Notes under the pieces: model-generated
What the model was told of the DNA's origin: nothing
The model's input: the letters and a program-made list of their open reading frames with translations, nothing else
The model's database searches: none
Shown here: piece by piece, positions 52,564-61,991 of the stretch
Layout: each line of letters opens with the position of its first letter
How positions within the stretch are numbered: the first letter of the stretch is position 1
Assembly: GCF_019977655.1 (NCBI RefSeq)
Contig: NZ_AP024849.1
Location: 2,451,001-2,515,000 of the forward strand
Direction of reading: 5' to 3'
DNA length: 64,000 bases
Origin: Clostridium gelidum
Lineage (GTDB): Bacteria > Bacillota > Clostridia > Clostridiales > Clostridiaceae
Program-made: the position numbers and the translations under genes

Positions 52564-55500
52564 TTGAAAATATCTGAATTAGAAAAAATTATATTAGATA
52601 ATACATCTAAACTCAATTTAAATAGAGCCAGAGAAATATTGAAAAGGGCGGATCTGATAGAAATTAGAATAAATAGGATAGATGATTATTACAATATATA
52701 TGGAAACTTTAAAAGTGAAAATAAAATACAAAATTATAATGCTCATTTAAAAATAGACATTATAAAAAAAAGAATCATACTTGCTAAATGCGAGTGCAGT
52801 ATGTTTCAAAACGTGGATGCTAAGAATAATATTTATTTATGTGAACATTTAGTTGCAATAGGATTGGGCTTTGTAAATCAAATAAAAAATAAACTTAATA
52901 AAAAAAATGAAAACAAAGAAGTTTTAAGGAAAGATAAAAATTTTTTACTTGCTCTATCTAATATAAATAATACAAAAGAAAAGCTAGAAGTAAATATTTC
53001 TTTAAAAGAAGTATTTGAAGATAAAGGTAATTATTTTGATATTAATATATTTGTAGGAATCAATAATATGCATCCAATTATTAATATTCAGGAATTTATT
53101 ATATGTGTGAATCAATCCAAAGAATATCATATTGGAAAAGGATTAATATATAATGATAATAAATATTATTTTTCTAAAGAGGACAAAGAGATTTTAGAAT
53201 ATATTTATGAATATACGTTGATTTCTGATCATAATAATAATAGTAATAACATAAGAATTCATAAAGAAATTTTGCGGAGATTTCTTAAAATGCTTTTATA
53301 TAAAAAAATAAAATTCAATTATAATTATCAAACATATAATTGTGAAGTAAAAGATGAAAATTTACCTATTTCATTTACGTTGAAAGCAGTAAATGAAGGT
53401 TATGTTTTAACTACTAAGAAAGTTTTTCCAATACCATTAAATGATAAAATGGATGTTTTCTTTTATGATAGGAGAATATACATTCCATCTTTTGCTCAAA
53501 TTGAAGTGTATAAGATTTTTTATAATACTCTTAAAGAAGATAATAAGATTACATTTTATAACGACATACAAATTAACGATTTATTTAATTTAATTTCACA
53601 TATTAATGTTATGTCTAAAAATTTATCATTAGATGATGTTATTATGGAAAAATTAGCAGAAAATATAAAAGTGGATTTTGTGTTTGAAAAGAAAGAAGAA
53701 AATTTTTATTGTAATGTTTTTTTAATAAATGATGAAAAGAAACTTTCTTATAATGAAGTTTTAAATTCCAGTAATTCAATTATAAAAAATTCAAAAAAGA
53801 TAAGGCTTATAGAAAGTGTATTGAACAAAAATAGATTTTTTTATAAAAATGGAACTTTTATATTTTATGGAAATGATGATGAGTACTATCTTTTCTTAAA
53901 AGAAAAATTTCAGTACCTAAAGGAGCTAGGAGAAATAAGAGTTGCAAAAGATAGTGATAAATATTTTAAACTTTATAAAGGTGATATATCAGAAGTAAAT
54001 TTAAATGAATATGAAGATAATAATTTTAATTTTTCATTTAAATTAGATGGAATTGATAATAAAGAATTAAGTTCTGTTATAAATGCTTATAAAAATAAAA
54101 AAACATATATTAAGCTTAAGGATGATACTTTTGTTGACTTAGAAGATGAGGAGCTAAGGGAATTTATAAGAATTATAGATTCTTTAAATATAGACGTTAC
54201 AGAAGGCAGAGATGAATATAAAATTGAACTAAATAAAATTTATTATTTAAATAGTAAATTAGATAGTAAAAAAATAAATTTAATTAATGGAAAAGAAAAT
54301 TTGGAAGAAGCATTAAAAAAACTAAATGAATTGAATGAAAATCATTTTGAAATTCCAAGTGGCCTTAATGGTTCTCTTAGAGAATACCAGATTAAAGGAT
54401 ATAATTGGTTTAAAAGTTTGAGCTATTTAGGCCTTGGTGGAATTTTAGCAGATGAAATGGGTCTTGGAAAAACAATTCAAACAATAACATTTTTGTTATC
54501 TGAAAAAAATAGACATTCTTTAATAGTTACACCAACATCACTTATATATAATTGGAAGCAAGAATTTGACAAATTTGCTCCAAGTTTAAAGATTGGAATT
54601 ATTCATGGAAATAAAAATGAGAGAATGAAAGTCTTAAATAATGTTTTTGGTTATGATATTGTATTAACTACCTATGGAACGTTAAAAAATGATGTTTTAG
54701 AATATGAAAATATTAAATTTGATTATTTAATATTAGATGAAGGACAAAATATAAATAATTCGGAATCACAAAATGCAAAATTAATAAAAAATATTAATGC
54801 TAAGAGTAGATTTGTTTTAACGGGAACACCAATAGAAAATAATTTATTAGAGCTTTGGGCTTTATTTGATTTTATAATGCCAGGATATCTTTATAAGAAA
54901 CAAGAATTTTCTTATAAATTTATTAAGCAAGAAGAAAATTATCTTGAAGATCTTAAAATACTCATTAGTCCTTATATTTTAAGAAGAATTAAAAAAGATG
55001 TAATTAAGGAAATACCAGAAAAAATAGAAACTAAGTTTTTAGTTGAAATGACAGATTCTCAAAAGAAAGTATACAAAGCATTTCTAAAGGAAATTAAAGA
55101 TAACATTAAAAATGCCAATATTAAGAAAAATAATATGACTATATTTTCTTATTTAACAAAACTAAGACAAGTTTGTTTAGATCCAGCTGTTATAATTGAT
55201 GAATACTCTGGTGGCAGTGGTAAAATTAATATTGCAAAAGAGTTGATATTAGAAAATATAAAAGAGCATAAAATTTTATTATTTTCTCAATTTACATCTG
55301 TATTATCCAGAATTTCAGAGGAATTAAAATTACAGAATATAAAGTATAGTTATTTAGATGGAAGTATTTCTTCAAAAAATAGATTAAAACTTGTAGATGA
55401 ATTTAACGAAAATGAAAATATAAGAGTATTTTTAATATCATTAAAAGCAGGAGGAACAGGATTAAATTTAAGCAGTGCAGACATTGTTATTCATTTTGAT

Positions 55501-55737
55501 CCTTGGTGGAATTTGTCAGTAGAAGATCAAGCTACAGATAGAGCTCATAGAATAGGTCAAAAACATGTGGTAGAGGTAATTAAATTAATAGCAAAAGATA
55601 CAATTGAAGAAAAGATATTACTTCTTCAAGATGATAAAAAAGAACTCATAGATAATGTTATAACATGTGAGTTGAAAGATGGAAATATAATCAATAAAAT
55701 TACAAATGATGAAATGTTAAGCTTATTTTCGAGCTAA
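52564..55737 (+). CDS. SNF2-family DEAD-like helicase with SWIM zinc finger
   Basis: A 1,057-residue Swi2/Snf2-type ATPase. A SWIM zinc finger near residues 75-100 has CECSMF...YLCEHL (CxC and CxH). A long middle region follows, then SNF2_N from about 605: LREYQIKGYNWF, motif I DEMGLGKT, motif II LDEGQ and motif III LTGTPIEN. The helicase C domain has LDGSISSKNR, KAGGTGLNLSSADIVIHFDPWWN and QATDRAHRIGQ. DEGQ replaces the DEAH of most SNF2 members, as usual in this bacterial branch. The start is TTG with GGGCGGTGA before it. Such proteins move along double-stranded DNA and may assist RNA polymerase recycling, like RapA; this role is inference. Confidence 0.9.
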   Translation: MKISELEKIILDNTSKLNLNRAREILKRADLIEIRINRIDDYYNIYGNFKSENKIQNYNAHLKIDIIKKRIILAKCECSMFQNVDAKNNIYLCEHLVAIGLGFVNQIKNKLNKKNENKEVLRKDKNFLLALSNINNTKEKLEVNISLKEVFEDKGNYFDINIFVGINNMHPIINIQEFIICVNQSKEYHIGKGLIYNDNKYYFSKEDKEILEYIYEYTLISDHNNNSNNIRIHKEILRRFLKMLLYKKIKFNYNYQTYNCEVKDENLPISFTLKAVNEGYVLTTKKVFPIPLNDKMDVFFYDRRIYIPSFAQIEVYKIFYNTLKEDNKITFYNDIQINDLFNLISHINVMSKNLSLDDVIMEKLAENIKVDFVFEKKEENFYCNVFLINDEKKLSYNEVLNSSNSIIKNSKKIRLIESVLNKNRFFYKNGTFIFYGNDDEYYLFLKEKFQYLKELGEIRVAKDSDKYFKLYKGDISEVNLNEYEDNNFNFSFKLDGIDNKELSSVINAYKNKKTYIKLKDDTFVDLEDEELREFIRIIDSLNIDVTEGRDEYKIELNKIYYLNSKLDSKKINLINGKENLEEALKKLNELNENHFEIPSGLNGSLREYQIKGYNWFKSLSYLGLGGILADEMGLGKTIQTITFLLSEKNRHSLIVTPTSLIYNWKQEFDKFAPSLKIGIIHGNKNERMKVLNNVFGYDIVLTTYGTLKNDVLEYENIKFDYLILDEGQNINNSESQNAKLIKNINAKSRFVLTGTPIENNLLELWALFDFIMPGYLYKKQEFSYKFIKQEENYLEDLKILISPYILRRIKKDVIKEIPEKIETKFLVEMTDSQKKVYKAFLKEIKDNIKNANIKKNNMTIFSYLTKLRQVCLDPAVIIDEYSGGSGKINIAKELILENIKEHKILLFSQFTSVLSRISEELKLQNIKYSYLDGSISSKNRLKLVDEFNENENIRVFLISLKAGGTGLNLSSADIVIHFDPWWNLSVEDQATDRAHRIGQKHVVEVIKLIAKDTIEEKILLLQDDKKELIDNVITCELKDGNIINKITNDEMLSLFSS

Positions 55738-56047
55738 ATAGTTAAAATTATGTTATAATGGGGGAGCTTGCGGTAAAATAGTTATTTATTCCAAGCAAAC
55801 TAATAAGTAGTTGAAAATTAAATTCCAGAGTGTGAATAAAATGTCATATTTGGTATATGAAACATTATCAAATTTGATATTATCTGTTATTTGATGAGTA
55901 AAAATATGATAAAATGGGCATATACAAATGTATTTATTAAATGTTAAATTAAAACTTTATATAAAAGTTTTTCATTTAATTAATAAAAAGTACCAAAATA
56001 AATAAATTATTTTGTATATAATAATGACCGAGAAGGGAGCGCATGGT
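55738..56047 (+). other. Leader region of sigI
   Basis: About 310 bases without a gene. A TATAAT is at 55754-55759 followed by GGGGGAG. ATCAAATTTGAT is a 12-bp palindrome near 55868. An AAAACTTT/AAAGTTTT hairpin is near 55951-55972. No match to the SigI autoregulatory promoter was recognised. Confidence 0.35.
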
Positions 56048-56713
56048 ATGCTCGAATGTGTTTTGATAGATTTACATGCTAATGAGAACACAAGTGTAAA
56101 TGAACTTATTGAAAAGCATATGCCTTTTATAATAAAAAGTATTTCAGATGTTACAGGAAGATATGTATCATGTGAAAATGATGAAGAGCTAAGTGTTGGT
56201 TTACTTGGATTTCATGAGGCTATTGAAAGATATGATAATGAAAAAGGTCATTTCCTATCTTTTGCAAAGCTTGTTATAGGAAGTAGAATCAAAAATTATC
56301 TAAAAAGTGAAAATAAACATCAACATTCATCCCTTGAAGAATTACTGGATAAGGGCTTAGAAATTAAAGATGAATATTTAGAGCAAAAAGAAGATAATAG
56401 CATATTGATTGAAGAAATAAGTAGACTAAAAACAGAAATAAGTTCTTTTGGGTTTACTTTAGAAGATTTAGCAAGTGAAGCTCCTAAACAGCAAGCAACA
56501 AGAAGAAATGCAATTAGTTTATCAGAAGAAATAAGCAAAGATGAAGAATTTACTTCTTTTATGTATGTAAAAAAAAGGTTACCTATTAAAAGAATTGTTT
56601 TAAAGTTTTCTGTTACAGAAAAGGTAATTAAAGGAAGCAAAAAATTTATAATTTCTGTGGTAATAATAATTGACAAAAATTTCAGCGTTTTAAAAAATTG
56701 GATCAGAAAGTAG
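56048..56713 (+). CDS. sigI: RNA polymerase sigma factor SigI
   Basis: A 221-residue sigma-70 family factor of the SigI class. The region 2-like segment includes DEELSVGLLGFHEAIERYDNEKGHFLSFAKLVIGSRIKNYLKSE, and the C-terminal domain is a SigI-specific helix-turn-helix with RLPIKRIVLKFSVTEKVIKGSKKFI. AAGGGAG (56034-56040) lies eight bases before the ATG at 56048; earlier in-frame TTG and ATG codons lack a site. It is followed nine bases later by rsgI. SigI responds to heat or, in cellulolytic clostridia, extracellular polysaccharides through RsgI. The stimulus here is not shown. Confidence 0.9.
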   Translation: MLECVLIDLHANENTSVNELIEKHMPFIIKSISDVTGRYVSCENDEELSVGLLGFHEAIERYDNEKGHFLSFAKLVIGSRIKNYLKSENKHQHSSLEELLDKGLEIKDEYLEQKEDNSILIEEISRLKTEISSFGFTLEDLASEAPKQQATRRNAISLSEEISKDEEFTSFMYVKKRLPIKRIVLKFSVTEKVIKGSKKFIISVVIIIDKNFSVLKNWIRK

Positions 56714-56722
56714 GTGATAATT

Positions 56723-57877
56723 ATGAATAAAGGAATGATAATGGAAGTAAAACGGAATTATGCTATTGCTTTAAATGATGAAGGATTTATGGAAAAAATA
56801 ACATCTAAACAAAATTTGGAAGTTGGTCAAAAGATATTTTATTTCGAAGATGATGTTGTGAACACAACTGCCAGTAGAGTTCATAGGCATAATAATTTAA
56901 TAAAAGCATTTGGATCAATTGCTGCATTATTTTTACTTGTATTCACCTTCTTTAATCCTATGAATAATACAAAGGCGTATGCTGTTGTTAGTTTAGATAT
57001 TAACCCTAGTATACAAATAGAAGCAGATAGTAATCAAAAGATTATTAAAGTTGAAGGTGTTAATATTGATGGTAAGAATATAGATTTTAGTGATATTAAA
57101 AATATTTCTCTTGATGATGGAATAGATAAAATAAAAGAAAAACTTGTAGAGAAAAATTATTTAGATACTAATAGGGAAGTACTGGTTGGTATTTTTATAG
57201 AAAATGGAGATAATAGTGCTTATGCAGATAATATAACAGAAGCTATTAATTCTACTTTCAATACAGAAACAGTTACTTATATTAAAGGCAATAAAGAAGG
57301 CGTTGATGAGGCTAAAGCAAAAGGTATAAGTTTAGGAAGATATGAAGCGTCACTTGTAGCAGATGAAGAGACAAAGAATATAATAGATAAAGCACCAGTT
57401 AAGGATATTACTTCAAGTATAAAAGACAAACCAAATGTTTCTCAATGGCAAGCAGGTGTTGAAAAATTAGAAGCTGATAAAGCAAAACCTGACGATGTAC
57501 CAGTAGTAAAGACAAACCCTGAAGTAAAGTCTGAAACTCCAGGAACAGAGAAGCCACCAGTTAAGGTACCTGAAAACACTGACCCTAGGATTAATAAAAA
57601 TACTGATGGAGAACAAGGCAAAGATAATAATACTAAGCCTGGAAATAATGGAGTATTAGAATTAATACCAGAAGCACCACCAAAACAAGAAGGAAAGAAT
57701 GATGCTTCAACTTCAAATCCAATCCCATCAAAGGATAGTAGTATTATAATAGCGCCAGATAATGGAACTATTGAGAATAAGACAACGTCAGGAAAGATTC
57801 AAGAAGATACTAATAAAATATCAGAGCAACCAGCAAAAACTGGAGAGACTTTGGTGAATAAGGATACTAAAAATTAA
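56723..57877 (+). CDS. rsgI: Anti-sigma-I factor RsgI
   Basis: A 384-residue single-pass membrane protein. The N-terminal cytoplasmic RsgI domain (EVKRNYAIALNDEGFMEKI, about residues 1-55) binds SigI. A transmembrane helix follows at about residues 63-82 (SIAALFLLVFTFFNP), then the conserved extracytoplasmic VVSLDINPSIQIEAD domain. The last 130 residues are a proline-, lysine- and threonine-rich low-complexity tail. No carbohydrate-binding module is visible, unlike many Clostridium thermocellum RsgI proteins, so the sensed signal may be wall status. AGGTGAT precedes the ATG at 56723. Confidence 0.9.
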   Translation: MNKGMIMEVKRNYAIALNDEGFMEKITSKQNLEVGQKIFYFEDDVVNTTASRVHRHNNLIKAFGSIAALFLLVFTFFNPMNNTKAYAVVSLDINPSIQIEADSNQKIIKVEGVNIDGKNIDFSDIKNISLDDGIDKIKEKLVEKNYLDTNREVLVGIFIENGDNSAYADNITEAINSTFNTETVTYIKGNKEGVDEAKAKGISLGRYEASLVADEETKNIIDKAPVKDITSSIKDKPNVSQWQAGVEKLEADKAKPDDVPVVKTNPEVKSETPGTEKPPVKVPENTDPRINKNTDGEQGKDNNTKPGNNGVLELIPEAPPKQEGKNDASTSNPIPSKDSSIIIAPDNGTIENKTTSGKIQEDTNKISEQPAKTGETLVNKDTKN

Positions 57878-57894
57878 AGTAGTTTTTAATTTAT

Positions 57895-57935
57895 AAAAAG
57901 TGGGTTTATCTATGAGTGATAAACCTACTTTTTTT
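57895..57935 (+). terminator. Terminator of the sigI-rsgI operon
   Basis: AGTGGGTTTATC (57899-57910) pairs with GATAAACCTACT (57918-57929), with A and T runs on either side. Confidence 0.8.
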
Positions 57936-58133
57936 AGTGGGAATTTATAGATACTCTATAGTGAAAACTACACTTAGATATATATCCTTCTAAAATTAAA
58001 GTATACTCTAAGTTATATTTGTAATGATTAATTTATAGAAATTGAACATTAGCTGTTGAACAGTGAACAATGAAAATTAAATTTTGCTATAAAAAATGAG
58101 GACTAGAATAATGATTTATAGTATACTTACTAA

Positions 58134-58173
58134 TAAGGTATATTCAAAAAAATAACGGGACAGTATGCCTAAG
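58134..58173. repeat. Short relative of the dispersed repeat (R6)
   Basis: AATAAGGTATATTC, AAAAAAATAAC and CAGTATGCCTAAG give the same end-core-end order as the larger repeats. The rest of the 328-bp gap after rsgI holds nothing else I can assign. Confidence 0.35.
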
Positions 58174-58205
58174 TATTATTAATAAGAATTTGGGGAGAAT
58201 TAAGA

Positions 58206-59987
58206 ATGATAAAAGAATATTTAAAAAATCACGTGTTAATAAGCGATGGAGCAATGGGTACATATTATTCAGAGTTAACAGGAAATGATGCATCATATTG
58301 TGAATTTGGTAATTTAAATGATAAAGAGACTATAAAAAAAATACATGATGAATATATTAATGCGGGAGCTAAGTTAATACGAACTAATACTTTTTCAGCT
58401 AATACATATGATCTTGGAGTTTCGAAAGATCGATTAAGTGATATAATTAACTCCGGAATAAATATAGCAAAAGAAGCTACAAAAAACAAATCTGTTTTTA
58501 TAGGAGCAAGCATTGGACCCATAAAAGAGGATAATATAGATGAATCGCATGATGAAATTTTAAACGAATATAAATTTATAGTAGATTGCTTTTTAGTTAA
58601 TGGAATTGATAGTTTTGTATTTGAAACTTTCAGTAATTACAATTATCTAAAGGAAATAAGTGAATATATAAAAAGTAAAAATTCAGATAGCTTTATATTA
58701 ACACAGTTTGCAGTTAAACCAGATGGATTTACAAGAGATGGATTAAGTGTAACTAAATTAGTTAAAGAAGTTAAAAAGATAGAAAATATAGATGCGTATG
58801 GATTTAATTGTGGTTCAGGACCATCTCATATGTCTGAAATAATAAAAAAGATTAATATAGGCAATGATATTGTTTCAGCACTTCCTAATGCAGGATTTCC
58901 AGAAATAATTCATGAAAGAACAATTTACCCAAAAAATTCAAAATACTTTGCAAAAAAAGTTGATGAAATTAAAGCCATGGGTGTTTCTATAGTTGGTGGA
59001 TGTTGTGGCACAAATCCAAAGTATATCAAACAATTAGCATCTTTGATTATAGAAAATTCTAAAGTGGTTAAAACTATTAGTACATATGAAGAAACCGCTA
59101 AGGAACATGAAAAAAAGATGAAAAATACTTTTAAAGAAAAATTAGATAATAATAAATTTGTAGTTGCAATAGAATTATCTGCACCTATAGATACAGACAT
59201 ATCAAAGCTTATTACTGGAGCTAAAATATGCAAAGAAAACAATATTGATTTGGTAACAGTGCCTGATTCACCAATGTCAAAAGTAAGAGCTGATTCAACA
59301 ATTATAGCATCTAAAATAAAAAGAGAAATAGGCATTGAAGTTATGCCTCATATTTGTTGTAGAGATAAAAATACAAATGCTATAAGATCGAGTTTAATTG
59401 GTTCTCATATTGAAGATATACGAAATGTACTTGCAATTACAGGTGATCCTATATCAGATGCTAGTAAGGTTGAAACAAAAAGTGTATTTAATTTAAATTC
59501 ATTTAGATTGATGGAACTTATAGATGATATGAATGTAGAATTTTTTAAAGATGATAATATTCTTATAGGTGGGGCATTAAATTTAAATGTTTTAAACAAG
59601 GAAGTAGAATTTAATCGTATGTTAAAGAAAATAGAGAAAGGCGCAAAATTCTTTATAACTCAACCTATATATGATGATGAAGCTATAGAATTTTTAAAGA
59701 AAATTAAGGAAAGAACAAATGTGAAGATATTAGCTGGATTACTTCCAGTTGTGACTTATAGAAATGCAGTGTTTTTAAATAATGAGCTTGCAGGAGTTAC
59801 AATACCTGACAAATATGTAAAAATGTTTTCGGAAGATATGAGTAAAGAAGAAGCGCAAGAAGTTGGAATAAAAATCAGTGTAGAAATTGGAAGAAAATTA
59901 AAAGGCATTTGTGATGGATTATATTTTACAACTCCATTTAATAGAGTTAGTATGCTAATTGAAATAATAAAACAAATTAAAGATTAA
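58206..59987 (+). CDS. Fused homocysteine S-methyltransferase/methylenetetrahydrofolate reductase
   Basis: A 593-residue two-domain enzyme like Bacillus YitJ. Residues about 1-285 form the methyltransferase barrel: LISDGAMGTYYSE, GFNCGSGP with the first zinc cysteine, and VGGCCGTNPKYI with the CC pair. Residues about 305-593 form the MTHFR barrel: VAIELSAPIDTD, ITGDPIS, GGALNLN and FFITQPIYDDEAI. It reduces 5,10-methylenetetrahydrofolate and moves the methyl group toward homocysteine, so it makes methionine. No S-box precedes it, unlike the methionine uptake operon at 10.5 kb. AATTTGGGGAGAA contains the ribosome-binding site. Confidence 0.9.
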   Translation: MIKEYLKNHVLISDGAMGTYYSELTGNDASYCEFGNLNDKETIKKIHDEYINAGAKLIRTNTFSANTYDLGVSKDRLSDIINSGINIAKEATKNKSVFIGASIGPIKEDNIDESHDEILNEYKFIVDCFLVNGIDSFVFETFSNYNYLKEISEYIKSKNSDSFILTQFAVKPDGFTRDGLSVTKLVKEVKKIENIDAYGFNCGSGPSHMSEIIKKINIGNDIVSALPNAGFPEIIHERTIYPKNSKYFAKKVDEIKAMGVSIVGGCCGTNPKYIKQLASLIIENSKVVKTISTYEETAKEHEKKMKNTFKEKLDNNKFVVAIELSAPIDTDISKLITGAKICKENNIDLVTVPDSPMSKVRADSTIIASKIKREIGIEVMPHICCRDKNTNAIRSSLIGSHIEDIRNVLAITGDPISDASKVETKSVFNLNSFRLMELIDDMNVEFFKDDNILIGGALNLNVLNKEVEFNRMLKKIEKGAKFFITQPIYDDEAIEFLKKIKERTNVKILAGLLPVVTYRNAVFLNNELAGVTIPDKYVKMFSEDMSKEEAQEVGIKISVEIGRKLKGICDGLYFTTPFNRVSMLIEIIKQIKD

Positions 59988-60017
59988 TATAATTCTTCAA
60001 ATACTGGAGGGATTCTT

Positions 60018-60566
60018 ATGAAAATAGGTATTATAAGACATTTCAAAGTTAATTGCCATAAAAATCTTTTTATGACATCAAAGGAATTTAAAAAATGGGA
60101 AGATAATTATAATAAAAGTGATGTTATTGAAGAAGATGTAGAATTAATGGGAATAAAATGGGATAAATGTTATTCTAGTACACTCATAAGAGCAATAATA
60201 ACAGCACAACATGTGTACAAAAAAGATATAATTAAGAATGATTTGATTAGGGAAACTATAATAGATCCTATATTCAAAAGTGATTTTAAACTCCCATATT
60301 GGTTTTGGGCAGTTAGTGGAAGACTTGCTTGGTATTTTAATCATAAATCTCAAGAGGAAATCAAAATTATAACAAGGGAAAAAGCTGAAAAATTTGTTGA
60401 TCTACTTTTAGATGAAGCAAAGACAGAAGGCACAGAAAATATATTGATAGTTACACATGGCTTTTTTATGTATAGTCTCCAAAAAGAACTTAAAAAAAGA
60501 GGATTTATAGGAAAATTTATATATAGTCCTAAGAATGGTGTATTATATTTACATAAAAAAGAATAA
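60018..60566 (+). CDS. Histidine phosphatase family protein
   Basis: A 182-residue phosphoglycerate-mutase-like protein. The RHG motif is altered to IRHF at residues 5-8, keeping the catalytic arginine-histidine pair. YSSTLIRAIITAQ provides the second arginine, and VTHGFFM near residue 148 gives the second catalytic histidine. PYWFWAVSGRLAWYF is an unusual aromatic insert. It lies 30 bases after the methyltransferase/MTHFR gene with GGAGGG upstream, so the two are probably co-transcribed. The substrate is unknown. Confidence 0.78.
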   Translation: MKIGIIRHFKVNCHKNLFMTSKEFKKWEDNYNKSDVIEEDVELMGIKWDKCYSSTLIRAIITAQHVYKKDIIKNDLIRETIIDPIFKSDFKLPYWFWAVSGRLAWYFNHKSQEEIKIITREKAEKFVDLLLDEAKTEGTENILIVTHGFFMYSLQKELKKRGFIGKFIYSPKNGVLYLHKKE

Positions 60567-60681
60567 TGTTAAATAATAATCCACTCTCAGCAATATGTCC
60601 ACAAGTGTGGGGTAAAAGTTTATAAATGTAAATTTTGGCACATTTAAATTAATATATAATTAATAAGGGAGTAGAGAAAAG

Positions 60682-61683
60682 ATGGGTATTACAATAAAAG
60701 ATATTGCAAAACTTGCAAATGTTTCTCACACAACAGTATCAAGGGCACTTAATAATAGCCCTTACATAAATGAAGAGACAAAGGTTAAAATTAAAGCTTT
60801 AGCAAAAGAATTAAAATATGTACCGAATTATAATGCAAAAAGTTTAGTTTTGCTGAAATCATATGTTATTGGAGTTTTCTTTTCGTCTATTAGTGAGGGA
60901 ACATCAGACACATTTTTTCATGAGATTATAACGGGAATAAATAACGTAATAGATAAAGAATATAATTTAGTTATTAGAGGGATAGATAACTATGAATATT
61001 CTCATCCAATAGATAATAAAAACTTTGATGGGATAATAGTGGTTAGTCAAAGTAAAAATGACGATGAATTCATAAAAAATATAATTGAAAAGGATATACC
61101 GATTGTAGTAATTAATAGACATATAGAAACTAATGGGATTGTGAATATAATGTCTAATGATACTAAAGGAGCTTATGATGCAGTTGATTATTTAATAAAA
61201 AATAATCATAAGAAGATAGCATTAATACAAGGAAATAAAGAATATGAGTCAAGTCTATATAGAAAAAAAGGATATATTAAAGCTTTAGAAGATAATAATA
61301 TTCAGATAAATGAGGAATATATCATAAGTGGTAAATATAATTTGCAAAGTGGATATGACAATATGAAGAAATTAATACAATTAGAAAACAGACCAACAGC
61401 AGTATTTTGTTTAAATGATGATATAGCAGTTGGAGCCATGAAGGCTGTTGTAGAATCAGGATTAAATGTTCCAAATGATATTTCTATTATAGGGTTCGAT
61501 GATAGTAATTTCTGCAACTATGTCACTCCAACTTTAACAAGTGTAAGAAAAGAAGCATCAATTATGAGCGAACATGGTGGAATAAATTTATTAAATATAA
61601 TAAAAAATAATAATGTAAACAAAGAAAAAATTTATATTGAATCAAAGCTTGTGGTGAGAGGTTCGGTAAAGAATTTGAAATAG
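60682..61683 (+). CDS. LacI-family transcriptional regulator, probably of hexuronate genes
   Basis: A 333-residue regulator. The N-terminal helix-turn-helix is ITIKDIAKLANVSHTTVSRAL (residues 3-23), followed by the hinge helix NYNAKSLVL. The periplasmic-binding-like core contains IGVFFSSISEGTSDTFFHEI and ends with SIIGFDDSNFCNYVTPTLTSVR. Three near-identical palindromes lie between its gene and uxaB and fit LacI half-site symmetry with a central CG. It therefore most likely represses uxaB in response to a hexuronate intermediate. AAGGGAG precedes the ATG. Confidence 0.88.
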   Translation: MGITIKDIAKLANVSHTTVSRALNNSPYINEETKVKIKALAKELKYVPNYNAKSLVLLKSYVIGVFFSSISEGTSDTFFHEIITGINNVIDKEYNLVIRGIDNYEYSHPIDNKNFDGIIVVSQSKNDDEFIKNIIEKDIPIVVINRHIETNGIVNIMSNDTKGAYDAVDYLIKNNHKKIALIQGNKEYESSLYRKKGYIKALEDNNIQINEEYIISGKYNLQSGYDNMKKLIQLENRPTAVFCLNDDIAVGAMKAVVESGLNVPNDISIIGFDDSNFCNYVTPTLTSVRKEASIMSEHGGINLLNIIKNNNVNKEKIYIESKLVVRGSVKNLK

Positions 61684-61822
61684 AAGACTCAATATAAAAC
61701 AGTAATAATTAGTTAGTAAGTTGTATATTGTAAAAAGAAACCTACATAAAATTAGTATCAATATATTTAATTAAACTTAAAATTTTCAGAACAATATATA
61801 AAGCTAACTAATTTTAAAAAAG

Positions 61823-61838
61823 TTGTTAACGTTAACAA
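61823..61838. promoter_or_regulatory. LacI-type operator O1
   Basis: TTGTTAACGTTAACAA is a perfect 16-bp palindrome with central CG, seven bases upstream of the uxaB -35 box. Confidence 0.75.
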
Positions 61839-61845
61839 AAAAGTA

Positions 61846-61874
61846 TTGCAATATTCAAAAATTGATATTATAAT
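61846..61874 (+). promoter_or_regulatory. uxaB promoter
   Basis: TTGCAA (61846-61851) and TATAAT (61869-61874) are separated by 17 bases, giving a start near 61881. Operators lie on both sides, an arrangement suited to looping or road-block repression. Confidence 0.75.
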
Positions 61875-61907
61875 ATAATTAATCAATAGATACTAACTTA
61901 TTAATTT

Positions 61908-61923
61908 TTGTTCACGTTAACAA
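61908..61923. promoter_or_regulatory. LacI-type operator O2
   Basis: TTGTTCACGTTAACAA differs from O1 by one base in the left half and lies about 27 bases after the predicted transcription start. Confidence 0.75.
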
Positions 61924-61938
61924 TGTAAGTAATCTTAA

Positions 61939-61954
61939 TTGTTAACGTGAACAA
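61939..61954. promoter_or_regulatory. LacI-type operator O3
   Basis: TTGTTAACGTGAACAA is the exact reverse complement of O2, with starts 31 bases apart (about three helical turns). Confidence 0.75.
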
Positions 61955-61991
61955 ACAGAAAAGATAAATATAGAATTTGGAGGAATAATTA

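Noticed and set aside
52392..52577. 61-codon frame before the SNF2 gene
   Set aside because: It starts inside the -35/-10 region and reads through a strong terminator with no ribosome-binding site.
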